Assembly (NCBI GenBank): GCA_017410265.1
Contig: JAFQRC010000004.1
Location: 62,001-126,000, forward strand
Length of the DNA stretch: 64,000 nt
Reading direction: 5' to 3'
Origin: Ruminococcus sp.
GTDB lineage: Bacteria > Bacillota > Clostridia > Oscillospirales > Acutalibacteraceae
Each line of letters opens with the position of its first letter. The first letter of the stretch is position 1. Under the pieces are notes generated by a model. It was not told the origin of the DNA. It was given only the letters and a program-made list of their open reading frames with translations, and made no database searches. The position numbers were made by a program, and so were the translations under genes. This document shows, piece after piece, positions 48,802 through 58,315 of the stretch.

Positions 48802-49942
48802 TAAACAATATGTGCTCAATACCTACAACCGCTTTGACCTCCACTTAGTCGAGGGCAAAGGCTCTGTCGTAAAAGATGAAAACGGCAAAGAGTACATCGA
48901 CCTGACCACAGGTATCGGTGTCACCGCTTTTGGTATTGCAGACGAAAAGTGGGTAGAGGCTGTAACTGCTCAGCTTACCACTCTTCAGCACACTTCAAAT
49001 TTATACTACACTACTCCGTGCGCTATGCTTGCTAAAGCTATCTGTGAGAAAACAGAAATGTCTAAGGTTTTCTTCTCAAACTCAGGTGCTGAAGCTAACG
49101 AATGTGCTATAAAAGTAGCCAGAAAATACGCTAGTGATAAGGGTTATGACAGATATAATATCTTAACTCTTAACAACAGTTTTCACGGCAGAACGCTTGC
49201 TACTCTCAGTGCAACAGGACAACAGCACTACCACGAGCTCTTTAATCCGTTACCTGCAGGTTTTGTGCACGCTGATGCTAATGATATTGATTGTGTAATC
49301 TCTACTGCTAAGGAAAACAATGTCTGCGCGATTATGATAGAATGTGTTCAGGGCGAGGGCGGTGTTATCAGGCTTGACACTGACTTTGTGAAAGCTATCT
49401 ACAGTTACGCTGTGGAAAATGATATACTCTTTATCGTTGATGAGGTGCAGACAGGTAACGGCAGAACAGGTGAGCTTTATGCTTATATGAACTACTCTGT
49501 AAAGCCTGATATTTTCACTACTGCTAAAGGACTCGGCGGGGGACTGCCGATTGGTGCTTGTGTGGTAGGAGAGAAAGCGCAGAATGTTTTAGGTTTTGGT
49601 GACCACGGCTCAACTTACGGCGGAAATCCTGTTGCTTGTGCAGGTGCTTTGTCAGTTTTTGAGAGATTAACTGATGAACTCCTTGCCGAAGTTAAATACA
49701 AAAGTCAGTATGTTTTTGATGCACTTTCTAAGTGTGATGGTGTCGAATCTGTATCTGGTATGGGTTTGATGATTGGAATCAAGACTAAAAAGCCTGTGGG
49801 TGATGTCATCAAAGAATGTATGAGAAATGGTGTGTTGACACTTTCCGCGAAGGATAAGCTCAGACTTCTCCCTGCACTGAATATTGACTTTGAGATACTC
49901 AAAAAAGCTGTGGATGTTATCAAGTCCGCGTGTGAGATTTAG
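48782..49942 (+). CDS. argD: Acetylornithine aminotransferase
   Basis: ArgD (386 aa), a PLP enzyme converting N-acetylglutamate semialdehyde to N-acetylornithine. The PLP-lysine motif is DIFTTAKGLGGGLPIGA (Lys about 245), preceded by DEVQTGNGRTG. The N-terminal VEGKGSVVKDENGKEYIDLTTGIGV pattern is typical. Its ATG lies inside the end of argB (20-base overlap), which suggests translational coupling. Confidence 0.97.
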   Translation: MTVKSIDKQYVLNTYNRFDLHLVEGKGSVVKDENGKEYIDLTTGIGVTAFGIADEKWVEAVTAQLTTLQHTSNLYYTTPCAMLAKAICEKTEMSKVFFSNSGAEANECAIKVARKYASDKGYDRYNILTLNNSFHGRTLATLSATGQQHYHELFNPLPAGFVHADANDIDCVISTAKENNVCAIMIECVQGEGGVIRLDTDFVKAIYSYAVENDILFIVDEVQTGNGRTGELYAYMNYSVKPDIFTTAKGLGGGLPIGACVVGEKAQNVLGFGDHGSTYGGNPVACAGALSVFERLTDELLAEVKYKSQYVFDALSKCDGVESVSGMGLMIGIKTKKPVGDVIKECMRNGVLTLSAKDKLRLLPALNIDFEILKKAVDVIKSACEI

Positions 49943-49951
49943 GAGGCTATT

Positions 49952-50938
49952 ATGAATCTTAAAAATAAAGATTTCTTGAAATTACTTGACTTTTCAACTG
50001 AAGAGATAAATTATCTACTTGACTTATCAGCAGAGCTTAAGGAAAAGAAAAAATCAGGCACTCCTCACAGAATGTGCGAGGGCAAGAGCATTGCGCTGAT
50101 TTTCGAGAAAACTTCAACCAGAACCCGCTGTGCTTTTGAGGTAGCAGCATCTGATTTAGGAATGCATCCTACTTATCTTGACCCTAGCGGTTCACAGATA
50201 GGGAAGAAAGAGTCTATTGCTGATACTGCTCGAGTGCTTTCTAGAATGTACGACGCTATTGAGTACCGTGGTTTTGGTCAGGAAATAGTTGAAGATTTGG
50301 CTAAATATAGTGATGTTCCTGTATACAACGGTCTTACAAATGAATTTCACCCGACTCAGATTCTCGCAGACTTTTTGACTATCAAAGAGCACTGCGGAGA
50401 TTTAGCTGGCAAGAAGCTAGTTTATATGGGTGACGCGAGATACAATATGGGTAACTCACTTATGGTAGGTTGTGCAAAGATGGGTATGCACTTTGTCGCT
50501 TGTGCACCAAAGAAGTATTTTCCGAATGACGAGCTCGTTAAAGAGTGTATGGCAGTTGCTGAAAAGACAGGTGCTGTGCTAGAGTTCATCGAAGATCCTA
50601 TCACAGCTACAAAGGGTGCTGATGTTATCTACACTGATGTGTGGGTATCGATGGGCGAGCCTGACTCGGTATGGGAGGAGCGAATAAAAGAGCTTTCACC
50701 ATATCAGGTGAACAAAGCGCTGATGGACAACGCGGGAGAGAAGTGTAAGTTTATGCACTGCCTGCCTGCTTTCCACGATTTGAATACTACAATTGGTAAA
50801 GAGATTAACCAGAAATTCGGTATTACCTGTATGGAAGTTACTGACGAGGTGTTCGAGTCTGATGCTTCAATCGTATTCGACGAGGCTGAAAACCGTATGC
50901 ACACTATCAAGGCAGTAATCGCCGCAACATTAGCATAA
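49952..50938 (+). CDS. argF: Ornithine carbamoyltransferase
   Basis: ArgF (328 aa) makes citrulline from ornithine and carbamoyl phosphate. The carbamoyl-phosphate loop is [13 protein letters not shown], followed by [12 protein letters not shown], and the ornithine/catalytic Cys site MHCLPAFHD. An AGGAGG site precedes the ATG. Last gene of the arginine operon; carAB is not in the window, so carbamoyl phosphate comes from elsewhere. Confidence 0.98.
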   Translation: MNLKNKDFLKLLDFSTEEINYLLDLSAELKEKKKSGTPHRMCEGKSIALIFEKTSTRTRCAFEVAASDLGMHPTYLDPSGSQIGKKESIADTARVLSRMYDAIEYRGFGQEIVEDLAKYSDVPVYNGLTNEFHPTQILADFLTIKEHCGDLAGKKLVYMGDARYNMGNSLMVGCAKMGMHFVACAPKKYFPNDELVKECMAVAEKTGAVLEFIEDPITATKGADVIYTDVWVSMGEPDSVWEERIKELSPYQVNKALMDNAGEKCKFMHCLPAFHDLNTTIGKEINQKFGITCMEVTDEVFESDASIVFDEAENRMHTIKAVIAATLA

Positions 50939-50950
50939 TAGAGAAAAAGC

Positions 50951-50989
50951 AAATCCTCCGTATATTTTGGTATACGGAGGATTTTTATT
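50951..50989. terminator. Terminator of the arginine operon
   Basis: A 13-bp stem AATCCTCCGTATA / TATACGGAGGATT with loop TTTTGG and a T-run; the A-run before the stem allows use on the other strand for the PAP2 gene. Confidence 0.9.
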
Positions 50990-50992
50990 TAT

Positions 50993-51646
50993 TTATGTGG
51001 TTTTCAGTTTGCTTACATAGTAGTACATCATCACAAGACCAAAGCTTAACAGCACACCGCCGATAATATCAGAAAACCAATGCACTCCTGAAATAAGTCT
51101 TGCTACAACCATAAAGACGATAAAAGCGGTGATGAGTGAATTTACGAAATGTCTTAAAAAGCAGTTCTTTATTCGAGTGTTAAACTGCATGATGGCGGTA
51201 GGCATCACGCACAGCACAAGCAAGGTAGTCGACGACGGATACGAAGCTTCTAGATAGCCGTTAATCAGCACAGGGCGGTAGTTGATAACAAACTCTTCAA
51301 AGAAAAGATACACTGCAAACACTACGATGTAAAATCCGCCGAGAACAAGAATACTGTAGTCAACTTTCAGAATGTTTTTTCGTTTTATCCACTGTATAAG
51401 CCCGAGTGTCGCAAAGAAAAAACAGATAGCTACAGGCGCAAGTCCCAGCCAGTCTGTTATTGTGTAGAGTGCAAAGTGAACATCTGTCAGAGAGTGGACA
51501 AAGCTGTTGAGTGAAGAAAAACCTACGCTTGAATTGTTCGGTCCGATTGCTTTAACGTCAATAAAGCATAAAGCCACAGTCCACAGGACAAATCCTAAAA
51601 GCAGAATGGTTGCAAGATATAAATTTTTCTTATTATTCTTTTTCAT
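50993..51646 (-). CDS. PAP2-family membrane phosphatase
   Basis: 217 aa, about five to six helices. The three phosphatase motifs are visible in relaxed form: NYRP (about 125), YPSSTT (about 139, PSGH-like with the His replaced), and ARLISGVHWFSDIIGG (about 182-197, with the catalytic His and Asp). PAP2 membrane enzymes hydrolyse lipid phosphates such as undecaprenyl diphosphate or phosphatidic acid. The change in motif 2 (usual PSGH reads PSST) may lower activity. It is a stand-alone gene. Confidence 0.83.
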   Translation of the reverse strand: MKKNNKKNLYLATILLLGFVLWTVALCFIDVKAIGPNNSSVGFSSLNSFVHSLTDVHFALYTITDWLGLAPVAICFFFATLGLIQWIKRKNILKVDYSILVLGGFYIVVFAVYLFFEEFVINYRPVLINGYLEASYPSSTTLLVLCVMPTAIMQFNTRIKNCFLRHFVNSLITAFIVFMVVARLISGVHWFSDIIGGVLLSFGLVMMYYYVSKLKTT

Positions 51647-51749
51647 TTTTTATCTCCCTTTAAAGTTATTCGGCATTGCCTTAATAACTCTATATCAGGA
51701 AGAAAAAAGCTACAAGAAACATGTTCTCACACGCGCGACACTTATCGTG

Positions 51750-52355
51750 TCATCGCTTATTTATCAGCATCAGCACCTTGATTATCAGGAAAATGAACAG
51801 TAAAGCTGAAGCATACGGCTGTGAGCTTATTATGAAAACTAGAACGGCGACAGTATTAAGCAAGAGTGATATTTTGCTTTTGGTTTTATCAAAGAAAGCG
51901 TTGTGGTAGTTTTGCAGAGCGAGGGTGAGTACCCCGTAAAGAATGATTGCTGTAACAATAACAAAATACGCTATTTTTATATATGGCGCGATTTCACTTA
52001 GTGATAAAAGCGAAACTTCTTGAACTGTTCCATCTTTTTTCTGGCCGAAAAACGGCAGAAAAAGGAGCATAGCGACACTCAGGTCAAGTAATGAAAAAAC
52101 CATATTACGCTGGTGTTTTTCCTTTTGCTTACTGTCTTCTTGTGCGATAGAAAGCACCTCGTCAGTGGACAAAAGCTCATCTATTGTAACCGAGAAAAAC
52201 TTCGCTATTTCTTTTAGTGAATCTATGCTTGGATAACCTTTGCCTGATTCCCATTTTGAAATTGCGGTTCGGGATACATAAAGCTTTTCGGAAAGCTCCT
52301 CTTGAGTCAGACCCTTTTTCTTTCTTAACTGCTGTAGTTTTTCGTTGAATTCCAT
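51750..52355 (-). CDS. XRE-type HTH regulator with membrane segments
   Basis: 201 aa. Residues 1-60 are a Cro/CI-type helix-turn-helix (LRKKKGLTQEELSEKLYVSRTAISKWESGKGYP, key TQEELSEKLYVSRTAISKWE). Residues about 95-115, 127-150, 165-182 and 184-200 are hydrophobic helices. Regulators with a cytoplasmic HTH and a membrane tail are common in Clostridia, often next to transporter or stress genes. ATG 52355 gives the canonical HTH start; a moderate AAGGG site lies upstream. It diverges from trxA. Confidence 0.88.
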   Translation of the reverse strand: MEFNEKLQQLRKKKGLTQEELSEKLYVSRTAISKWESGKGYPSIDSLKEIAKFFSVTIDELLSTDEVLSIAQEDSKQKEKHQRNMVFSLLDLSVAMLLFLPFFGQKKDGTVQEVSLLSLSEIAPYIKIAYFVIVTAIILYGVLTLALQNYHNAFFDKTKSKISLLLNTVAVLVFIISSQPYASALLFIFLIIKVLMLINKR

Positions 52356-52437
52356 AGCGAGTACCCTTTTGATAAAAGTTTTTGTCAATCAAAGTATATC
52401 ACATAAGTAATTATAATGCTACAGTGTCAGGTTTTTA

Positions 52438-52466
52438 TTTACAAATAAAATTTGGTTTGCTATACT
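52438..52466 (+). promoter_or_regulatory. Promoter of trxA-trxB
   Basis: -35 TTTACA (52438-52443), 17-base spacer, -10 TATACT (52461-52466), 57 bases before the trxA ATG. Confidence 0.65.
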
Positions 52467-52522
52467 AAAAATGAAAATATGCTTTTCAAAAAGGCATAAT
52501 AAAAGGGAAAGGAAGTATAAAT

Positions 52523-52828
52523 ATGTCAGTATTAAAGGTAACTAAAGATAATTTTTTTGAAGTGAAGAATTCAGATAAAACAGTTTTGCTTGACTTTTTC
52601 GCAGATTGGTGCGGTCCTTGCCGTATGGTAGGTCCGATAATTGACGAAATAGCTCAGGAGAACCCTGATATCTTAGTCGGCAAAATAAATGTCGATGAAC
52701 AGCAGGAGCTTGCAGCCATGTTTTCTGTTATGAGCATTCCGACTTTGGTTGTTATGAAAAACGGTGAGGTTGTAAATAAATCGATGGGTGCTAAGCCAAA
52801 GGCTCAGATTCTCTCAATGCTTTACTGA
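52523..52828 (+). CDS. trxA: Thioredoxin
   Basis: Thioredoxin (101 aa), with the WCGPC active site (residues 29-33) and cis-Pro in SIPTLVVMKNG. It reduces disulfides and is recharged by TrxB, encoded next. Strong AAAGGAAGT ribosome site. Length is typical. Confidence 0.97.
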   Translation: MSVLKVTKDNFFEVKNSDKTVLLDFFADWCGPCRMVGPIIDEIAQENPDILVGKINVDEQQELAAMFSVMSIPTLVVMKNGEVVNKSMGAKPKAQILSMLY

Positions 52829-52841
52829 GTTGAGGATACTT

Positions 52842-53765
52842 ATGGAACATATTTATGATATGGTTATAATTGGCGGTGGTCCTGCGGGCTATACTGCCGC
52901 GCTGTATTCTTCAAGAGCTGGCTTTGATACATTAGTGCTCGAAAAAATGGCAGTCGGCGGTCAGATGACTCTGACTGATGTTATCGATAACTACCCGGGT
53001 TTTGAGAATGGCGTTGACGGTTTTACTCTGTCACAAAGTATGCAACAGGGTGCAGAGCGTTTCGGTGCTCAGACTATGTACGATGAGGTTGTATCTGTCG
53101 ATTTACAAAGTGAGGTTAAAGAAATCGAGACAGCTTTTTCTGGGAAGCTTTATGCTAAAACTGTTGTTATCGCTACGGGAGCTAATCCGAGAGAACTGGG
53201 ACTTGAAAATGAGGAAGAACTACTGGGACAGGGTGTGCATTACTGCGCTCACTGTGACGGCAGATTTTACAAAGACGAGGTAGCAGTAGTTGTGGGTGGC
53301 GGAAACTCAGCGGTCTCTGACGCGCTGTATCTATCTCATCTGTGCAAAAAAGTTTATCTTGTGCACAGACGCGATGTTTTACGCGCTACTAAAGTTTATC
53401 ACGATCCTATTATGAAAGCGCCTAACATCGAGTTTTGCTACAACAGCGTGATGTCTAAAATTGATGCTGATAACTCAAAGGTGAGTTCAGTAACTCTCAT
53501 AGACACTAAGACAAATGGAAAAAGAGAAATTGAGTGTGACGGTGTGTTTATCAGCATCGGTCGTAAACCTGCAACAGAGTTTCTGGAAGGTCAGCTAAAG
53601 CTCGATAACGGCGGATACATCGTAGCTGATGAGTCAACTAAAACGAACATCGACGGAGTTTTTGCTGTCGGTGATGTGAGAACAAAGGTGCTAAGGCAGG
53701 TCGTAACAGCCGTTGCTGACGGAGCTGTGGCTGCTCACTATGCCGAGGAATATTTATCCAGATAA
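52842..53765 (+). CDS. trxB: Thioredoxin reductase
   Basis: TrxB (307 aa), an FAD enzyme. FAD loop IIGGGPAGYTAALYSSRA; redox motif CAHC at 135-138 (usual CATC), followed by DGRFYKDE; NAD(P) loop VVGGGNSAVSDALYLS; C-terminal AVGDVRTKVLRQVVTAVADGA. The NAD(P) region keeps HRRD, which favours NADPH. ATG 52842 with TGAGGAT upstream; a longer frame overlaps trxA. It follows trxA by 13 bases. Confidence 0.97.
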   Translation: MEHIYDMVIIGGGPAGYTAALYSSRAGFDTLVLEKMAVGGQMTLTDVIDNYPGFENGVDGFTLSQSMQQGAERFGAQTMYDEVVSVDLQSEVKEIETAFSGKLYAKTVVIATGANPRELGLENEEELLGQGVHYCAHCDGRFYKDEVAVVVGGGNSAVSDALYLSHLCKKVYLVHRRDVLRATKVYHDPIMKAPNIEFCYNSVMSKIDADNSKVSSVTLIDTKTNGKREIECDGVFISIGRKPATEFLEGQLKLDNGGYIVADESTKTNIDGVFAVGDVRTKVLRQVVTAVADGAVAAHYAEEYLSR

Positions 53766-53802
53766 GTAATAAAATATTATTAATATACACGGAGGTATTA
53801 TT

Positions 53803-54186
53803 ATGTGTGAAATCAGATTTTATGTATGTGAGCATTGCGGTAATATCGTAGGACTTATCCACAACGCAGGTGTGCCTATGATGTGCTGCGGAACGAAAAT
53901 GGTTGAGCTTGTACCAAACACAGAGGAAGCAAGTGTTGAGAAACATCTTCCTGTAGTTAAGGTTGAAGACGACAAGGTTTATGTTGAAATCGGTTCAACT
54001 CCACATCCAATGGTCGAAGAACACCACATCGTCTGGGTGTATCTGCAGACAGATAGAGGTGGTCAGCGCAAGTGCCTTGAAATAGGCTCTGCACCTGAGG
54101 TTGCATTTGCTCTTTGTGACGAAAAGCCTGTGGCAGTGTATGCCTACTGTAATCTTCATGGCCTTTGGAAAACAGATGTTCAGTAA
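53803..54186 (+). CDS. dfx: Desulfoferrodoxin-type superoxide reductase
   Basis: 127 aa. Residues 1-36 hold the desulforedoxin Fe(Cys)4 site (YVCEHCGN and MMCCGTKM); the remainder is the neelaredoxin/SOR domain with its His4Cys iron site, ligands in STPHPMVEEHHIVWV and YCNLHGLWK. It reduces superoxide to hydrogen peroxide without making oxygen, as in strict anaerobes. GGAGGT site. It follows trxB by 37 bases, forming a redox-defence unit. Confidence 0.95.
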   Translation: MCEIRFYVCEHCGNIVGLIHNAGVPMMCCGTKMVELVPNTEEASVEKHLPVVKVEDDKVYVEIGSTPHPMVEEHHIVWVYLQTDRGGQRKCLEIGSAPEVAFALCDEKPVAVYAYCNLHGLWKTDVQ

Positions 54187-54204
54187 AAAGTAAATAGATG
54201 CAAA

Positions 54205-54236
54205 AAGCTCCTACCAAAATCGGTAGGAGCTTAATT
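54205..54236. terminator. Terminator between dfx and gdhA
   Basis: Stem AAGCTCCTACC / GGTAGGAGCTT (11 bp). The T-run is stronger on the minus strand (TTTTT), so it mainly ends gdhA; both genes converge here. Confidence 0.85.
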
Positions 54237-54255
54237 TATGCTTTATTCTAGGGGA

Positions 54256-55608
54256 TTAAACAATACCCTGAGCCATCATAGCGTCAGCAACCTTTTCGAA
54301 GCCTGCGATGTTAGCGCCCTTAACGAGGTCATATGTACCGTAGTACTTCATTGAAGCATCAGCACAAGCTTTGTGGATGTTAACCATAATGCCGTGGAGC
54401 TGGTCGAGTACCTGCTCTGCTGAGAATACAGTCTTGCCTGCGTTCTGGCCCATCTCGATGCAAGAAGTAGCAACGCCACCTGCGTTAGCAGCCTTAGCAG
54501 GACCAACGATAACGCCGTTATCCTGGAGGTATTCAAGAGCTTCGTTTGTTGTAGGCATATTAGAGCCTTCACAAACATACTTTGTACCTGAAGCTACGAT
54601 TGCCTTAGCATCTTCGAGGTGAATTTCGTTCTGTGTAGCACATGGAATGTAGAGATCTGCATCAGCATATTCCCAAGGTTTCTTGCCAGCAACGAACTTA
54701 GCGTTAGGGAATCTCTCAGCGTAAGGAGCAACGATGTTCTGACCTGAATTTCGAAGGTCTAACATGCACTGCCATTTCTCTTCTGTGTTTACGCCGTCCT
54801 CGTCGATGATGTAACCATCAGGACCTGAGATAGTAACGCACTTAGCGCCTAAGTCTGTGAGCTTTTTAGCTGTACCCCAAGCAACGTTACCGAAACCTGA
54901 AATAGCAACTCTCTTACCCTCAAGTGTGTCGCCGTTGTACTTGAGCATTTCGTCAGCGTACCAAACGATACCGTAACCTGTAGCTTCTGCACGACCTAAA
55001 GCACCGCCGTATGTAAGACCCTTACCTGTTAATACACCACCGTCGAAACGGTCTGTGATTCTCTTGTACTGACCGAACATGTAGCCGATTTCTCTAGCGC
55101 CAACGCCCATATCACCAGCAGGAACGTCTGTCTCAGGACCGATATGTCTGTAAAGCTCTGTCATAAATGACTGGCAGAATCTCATGATTTCAGCGTCTGA
55201 CTTGCCGTTAGGATCAAAGTCAGAACCACCCTTACCGCCACCGATTGGAAGACCTGTAAGTGAGTTTTTGAAAATCTGCTCAAAGCCTAAGAACTTGATG
55301 ATACCGATGTATACGTTAGGAGCGAATCTAAGGCCGCCCTTGTATGGACCGATAGCAGAGTTGAACTGTACACGGTAACCGCAGTTTACCTGGACCTGAC
55401 CGTTGTCATCAACCCATGGAACTCTGAACTTAATCTGTCTTTCAGGCTCACAAAGTCTCTCGAGCAGAGCCTGCTTCTTGTACTTTTCTTCGTTAGCTTC
55501 GATAACAGGACGAAGAGAGTTAAGTACCTCGTCAACTGTCTGCAAGAACTCAGGTTCGTCTGCGTTCTTAGCTTTTACTTTTGCTAATACTTCATCAACA
55601 TAAGACAT
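54256..55608 (-). CDS. gdhA: Glutamate dehydrogenase (hexameric, NADP-type length)
   Basis: GdhA (450 aa) interconverts glutamate and 2-oxoglutarate plus ammonia. The active-site lysine lies in GPYKGGLRFAPNV and LPIGGGKGGSDFDP; the Rossmann loop is ISGFGNVAWGTAKKL. Length and the N-terminal region are those of the 450-aa class used for ammonia assimilation. Codon use is strongly biased (GGT, GCT, AAC), pointing to high expression. GGGGG ribosome site. Its position next to nfnAB and the purine-type cluster is consistent with nitrogen metabolism, but the genes are separate transcripts. Confidence 0.97.
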   Translation of the reverse strand: MSYVDEVLAKVKAKNADEPEFLQTVDEVLNSLRPVIEANEEKYKKQALLERLCEPERQIKFRVPWVDDNGQVQVNCGYRVQFNSAIGPYKGGLRFAPNVYIGIIKFLGFEQIFKNSLTGLPIGGGKGGSDFDPNGKSDAEIMRFCQSFMTELYRHIGPETDVPAGDMGVGAREIGYMFGQYKRITDRFDGGVLTGKGLTYGGALGRAEATGYGIVWYADEMLKYNGDTLEGKRVAISGFGNVAWGTAKKLTDLGAKCVTISGPDGYIIDEDGVNTEEKWQCMLDLRNSGQNIVAPYAERFPNAKFVAGKKPWEYADADLYIPCATQNEIHLEDAKAIVASGTKYVCEGSNMPTTNEALEYLQDNGVIVGPAKAANAGGVATSCIEMGQNAGKTVFSAEQVLDQLHGIMVNIHKACADASMKYYGTYDLVKGANIAGFEKVADAMMAQGIV

Positions 55609-55713
55609 AATAATATCCCCCTATAAATATGATATACAAGTAAATAGTGCGCCTCTGATATTTATACACTCATGATAAGTGAAAAATTCATAAGAGAGGC
55701 ATATGCAAAAAAT

Positions 55714-55770
55714 AAAAATCTTGCACCTATATCATTATAGAACTAATGGTATATAAATGCAAGATTTTTC
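55714..55770 (-). terminator. Long-looped terminator of nfnAB upstream of gdhA
   Basis: A perfect 12-bp inverted repeat AAAAATCTTGCA (55714-55725) / TGCAAGATTTTT (55758-55769) with a 32-base loop; the minus-strand tail is ATTTTTTG. The loop contains TATAAT on the minus strand, so terminator and gdhA promoter may overlap. The rest of 55609-55846 holds another loose hairpin (GCCTCT / AGAGGC, 55651 and 55694). Confidence 0.6.
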
Positions 55771-55846
55771 ACGATTTTTTCAATTTCTTATAGAAATATG
55801 CAGGAATTTAAGTAAATTATGTAGCATATTTGCAATATTTAGTACA

Positions 55847-57241
55847 TCAAGTTGCGTTTTTAGAACTTAAGTAGTCGTGGATTCCGACTGCTGCCGAGCG
55901 ACCTGCACTCATCGCAAGAATAACAGTAGCGGCTCCTGTGACAGCGTCACCGCCCGCAAAAACTCCTTTTCTCGAGGTCTGTCCGTTTATTTCATCGGCG
56001 ATAATGCAACCGTGTTTGGTTGTGTTCAAGCCATCTGTTGTTGAATGAATGAGCGGGTTAGGGCAGGTGCCAAGTGACATGATAACCATATCGACATCTA
56101 TAGTGAATTCGGAACCCTCAATAACGACAGGTCTTCTTCTGCCTGAAGCATCAGGCTCACCTAGCTCCATTTTCACGCACTTTATTCCACAGACGCAACC
56201 GTTATTGTCAGTTAAGATTTCAGTCGGGTTAGTGAGGATATCAAAGATGACGCCTTCTTCCTTTGCGTGATGAACCTCCTCTTTTCTGGCAGGAAGCTCA
56301 GCTTCTGATCTTCTGTAAATAATATGAACTTCCGAGCCTAATCTGAGCGCTGTTCTTGCTGCATCCATAGCGACATTACCACCGCCGACTACAGCGACTT
56401 TGTTACCTCGCATAATCGGAGTAGTAGAGTTTTCGTCATATGCTTTCATCAGGTTTGAACGGGTGAGATATTCGTTAGCAGAGAAAACTCCGTTTGCGTT
56501 TTCTCCTTTGATACCCATAAATTTAGGTAGACCTGCGCCGGTGCCGATAAATACAGCGTCAAAACCCTCTTCGTCCATGAGCTCATCGATAGTCACGGAT
56601 TTTCCGACAACGGTGTTGAGTTCGATTTTCACACCCATGTGCAATAGCATAGCAATTTCCTTTTTGACGACCTCCTCTTTTGGAAGCCTGAATTCCGGAA
56701 TACCGTACAAAAGCACACCGCCAGCTTCGTGCAAAGCTTCGAAAATAGTGACTTCGTATCCATACTTAACCAGATCTCCTGCGCACGCTAACGACGCAGG
56801 GCCTGAGCCGATAACGGCAACTCGTTTGCCGTTTTTCTTGTGAGAATGAGGGCGTCTGATGCCCTTTTCCATAGCAAAGTCAGCGACAAAACGCTCAAGC
56901 TTTCCGATAGCTACAGCCTCGCCCTTTATTCCTCGGATACATTTGCCCTCACACTGTGATTCCTGCGGGCAGACTCTGCCACAAATAGCAGGGAGAGTGT
57001 TGCACTCAGAGATGATTTCAAAAGCTTCGTCAAATTTTCCTTCTTTAACCTTAGCAACAAACTGAGGGATATGAACGGAAACAGGACAACCCATAACGCA
57101 GAGCGGATTTTTGCACTCAAGACAGCGGGAAGCCTCAAGTATTGCTTCTTCTTCTGTGTAGCCTAAGCATACTTCATCAAAGTTGTGAGCTCTGACTTTC
57201 GGGTCTTGCTCAGAAATCGGAACTTTTTTCAGCATATCCAT
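55847..57241 (-). CDS. nfnB: NfnB / GltA-type flavoprotein subunit (NADPH binding)
   Basis: 464 aa, closely like the small subunit of glutamate synthase. N-terminal double 4Fe-4S domain (CLECKNPLCVMGCPV at about 37 and CGRVCPQESQCEGKC at about 88), FAD loop VIGSGPASLACAGDLV, and NADPH site VVGGGNVAMDAARTALRLG with IIYRRSEAELPAR. Because it is fused by a one-base overlap to the nfnA gene, I read it as NfnB of the electron-bifurcating NADH-ferredoxin:NADP+ oxidoreductase, rather than a glutamate synthase subunit; no gltB large subunit is present. Confidence 0.9.
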   Translation of the reverse strand: MDMLKKVPISEQDPKVRAHNFDEVCLGYTEEEAILEASRCLECKNPLCVMGCPVSVHIPQFVAKVKEGKFDEAFEIISECNTLPAICGRVCPQESQCEGKCIRGIKGEAVAIGKLERFVADFAMEKGIRRPHSHKKNGKRVAVIGSGPASLACAGDLVKYGYEVTIFEALHEAGGVLLYGIPEFRLPKEEVVKKEIAMLLHMGVKIELNTVVGKSVTIDELMDEEGFDAVFIGTGAGLPKFMGIKGENANGVFSANEYLTRSNLMKAYDENSTTPIMRGNKVAVVGGGNVAMDAARTALRLGSEVHIIYRRSEAELPARKEEVHHAKEEGVIFDILTNPTEILTDNNGCVCGIKCVKMELGEPDASGRRRPVVIEGSEFTIDVDMVIMSLGTCPNPLIHSTTDGLNTTKHGCIIADEINGQTSRKGVFAGGDAVTGAATVILAMSAGRSAAVGIHDYLSSKNAT

Positions 57242-58131
57242 CAGTGCTCACCTCCGCAGTGAGAACAACCGCCGTGATGGGTGTCACCCTCTTTTTCTTT
57301 AAGGTAGGCTCTGCCTTCCTCTGTTTTGTATATATTCTGGCGTTTCATCGCCTCATCAAAGTCAACCAGATGCCCGTCAAATTCAGGACCGTCAACGCAG
57401 GCAAATTTAATTTTGTTGCCAACAGTTACTCTGCACGCACCGCACATACCCGTACCGTCAACCATAATAGGATTTAGGCTGACTATTGTTTTAATAGACA
57501 GCGCCTTTGTGGTAAGGCAAACAAACTTCATCATAATCATCGGACCGATAGCAACGCAGTGGTCGTAGTGCTTGCCCTCACTATTCACTAAATCCTCGAG
57601 CACCTTTGTGACAAGACCCTCTCTGCCGTATGAGCCGTCGTCTGTGGTCACATAAAGATTAGTCGCATAGCGTTTCATGTCTTCTTCTAAAATGAGCAGG
57701 TCTTTTGTTTTAGCACCCATAATGACATCGCAGGGAATACCATGCTCACTAAGCCACTTCACCTGTGGAAAAACAGGAGCAGTACCCACACCGCCCGCAA
57801 CGAAAACGATGCTTTTTTTCTTGAGCTCATCTATGCTCATGCTGCACAAATCAGATGCACAGCCGAGTGGTCCGACAACATCGTGTATATATTCGTATTT
57901 TCTGAGCTTACTGAGTTTCAGCGTTCCTGCACCAACTACCTGAAAAACAAGGGTAACGGTGCCTTTTTCTCTGTCGTAGTCGCAGATAGTCAGCGGAATT
58001 CTCTCTGCATTTTCGTCAGAGCGGACAATAACAAACTGACCCGGTAAACAGGAGGATGCTACTCGTCCCGCTTTCACAACAAAAGAATAGATGTTTTCTG
58101 TCAGTTTTTCTGCACTCAATATCTGATACAT
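57241..58131 (-). CDS. nfnA: NfnA, FAD/[2Fe-2S] subunit of NADH-ferredoxin:NADP+ oxidoreductase
   Basis: 296 aa, of the ferredoxin-reductase / dihydroorotate-dehydrogenase electron-transfer type. FAD region RIPLTICDYD, NAD region FVAGGVGTAPVFPQVKWL, then the [2Fe-2S] cysteines in GTGMCGACRVTV and FACVDGPEFDGH. The C-terminus ends with the Cys/His cluster GGCSHCGGEH, an unusual tail that might bind metal. With NfnB it would couple ferredoxin, NADH and NADPH pools, next to hydrogen and purine metabolism in this organism. Confidence 0.92.
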   Translation of the reverse strand: MYQILSAEKLTENIYSFVVKAGRVASSCLPGQFVIVRSDENAERIPLTICDYDREKGTVTLVFQVVGAGTLKLSKLRKYEYIHDVVGPLGCASDLCSMSIDELKKKSIVFVAGGVGTAPVFPQVKWLSEHGIPCDVIMGAKTKDLLILEEDMKRYATNLYVTTDDGSYGREGLVTKVLEDLVNSEGKHYDHCVAIGPMIMMKFVCLTTKALSIKTIVSLNPIMVDGTGMCGACRVTVGNKIKFACVDGPEFDGHLVDFDEAMKRQNIYKTEEGRAYLKEKEGDTHHGGCSHCGGEH

Positions 58132-58254
58132 TTCTTCACCTTCTAAATCAGATGTTTCATATACCCTAACATAATACTCCTTTTTTCTTGCTCTTTCAAG
58201 TTTTTCATACGGATAATATTCCCAAACTTGAGAGTATATAGGTTTTCAAAACTA

Positions 58255-58283
58255 TTGCAAATGACATAGTGTGATGATAAAAT
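58255..58283 (+). promoter_or_regulatory. Promoter of ssnA-ygfK
   Basis: -35 TTGCAA (58255-58260), 17-base spacer, -10 TAAAAT (58278-58283), 33 bases before the ssnA ATG, in the divergent gap with nfnA. Confidence 0.65.
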
Positions 58284-58315
58284 ATATGTGTATAAATATA
58301 CGCAGGAGGGATATT

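Noticed and set aside
55847..57241. Glutamate synthase small subunit (gltD) reading
   Set aside because: No large subunit is present, and the one-base overlap with an NfnA-type partner favours NfnB.
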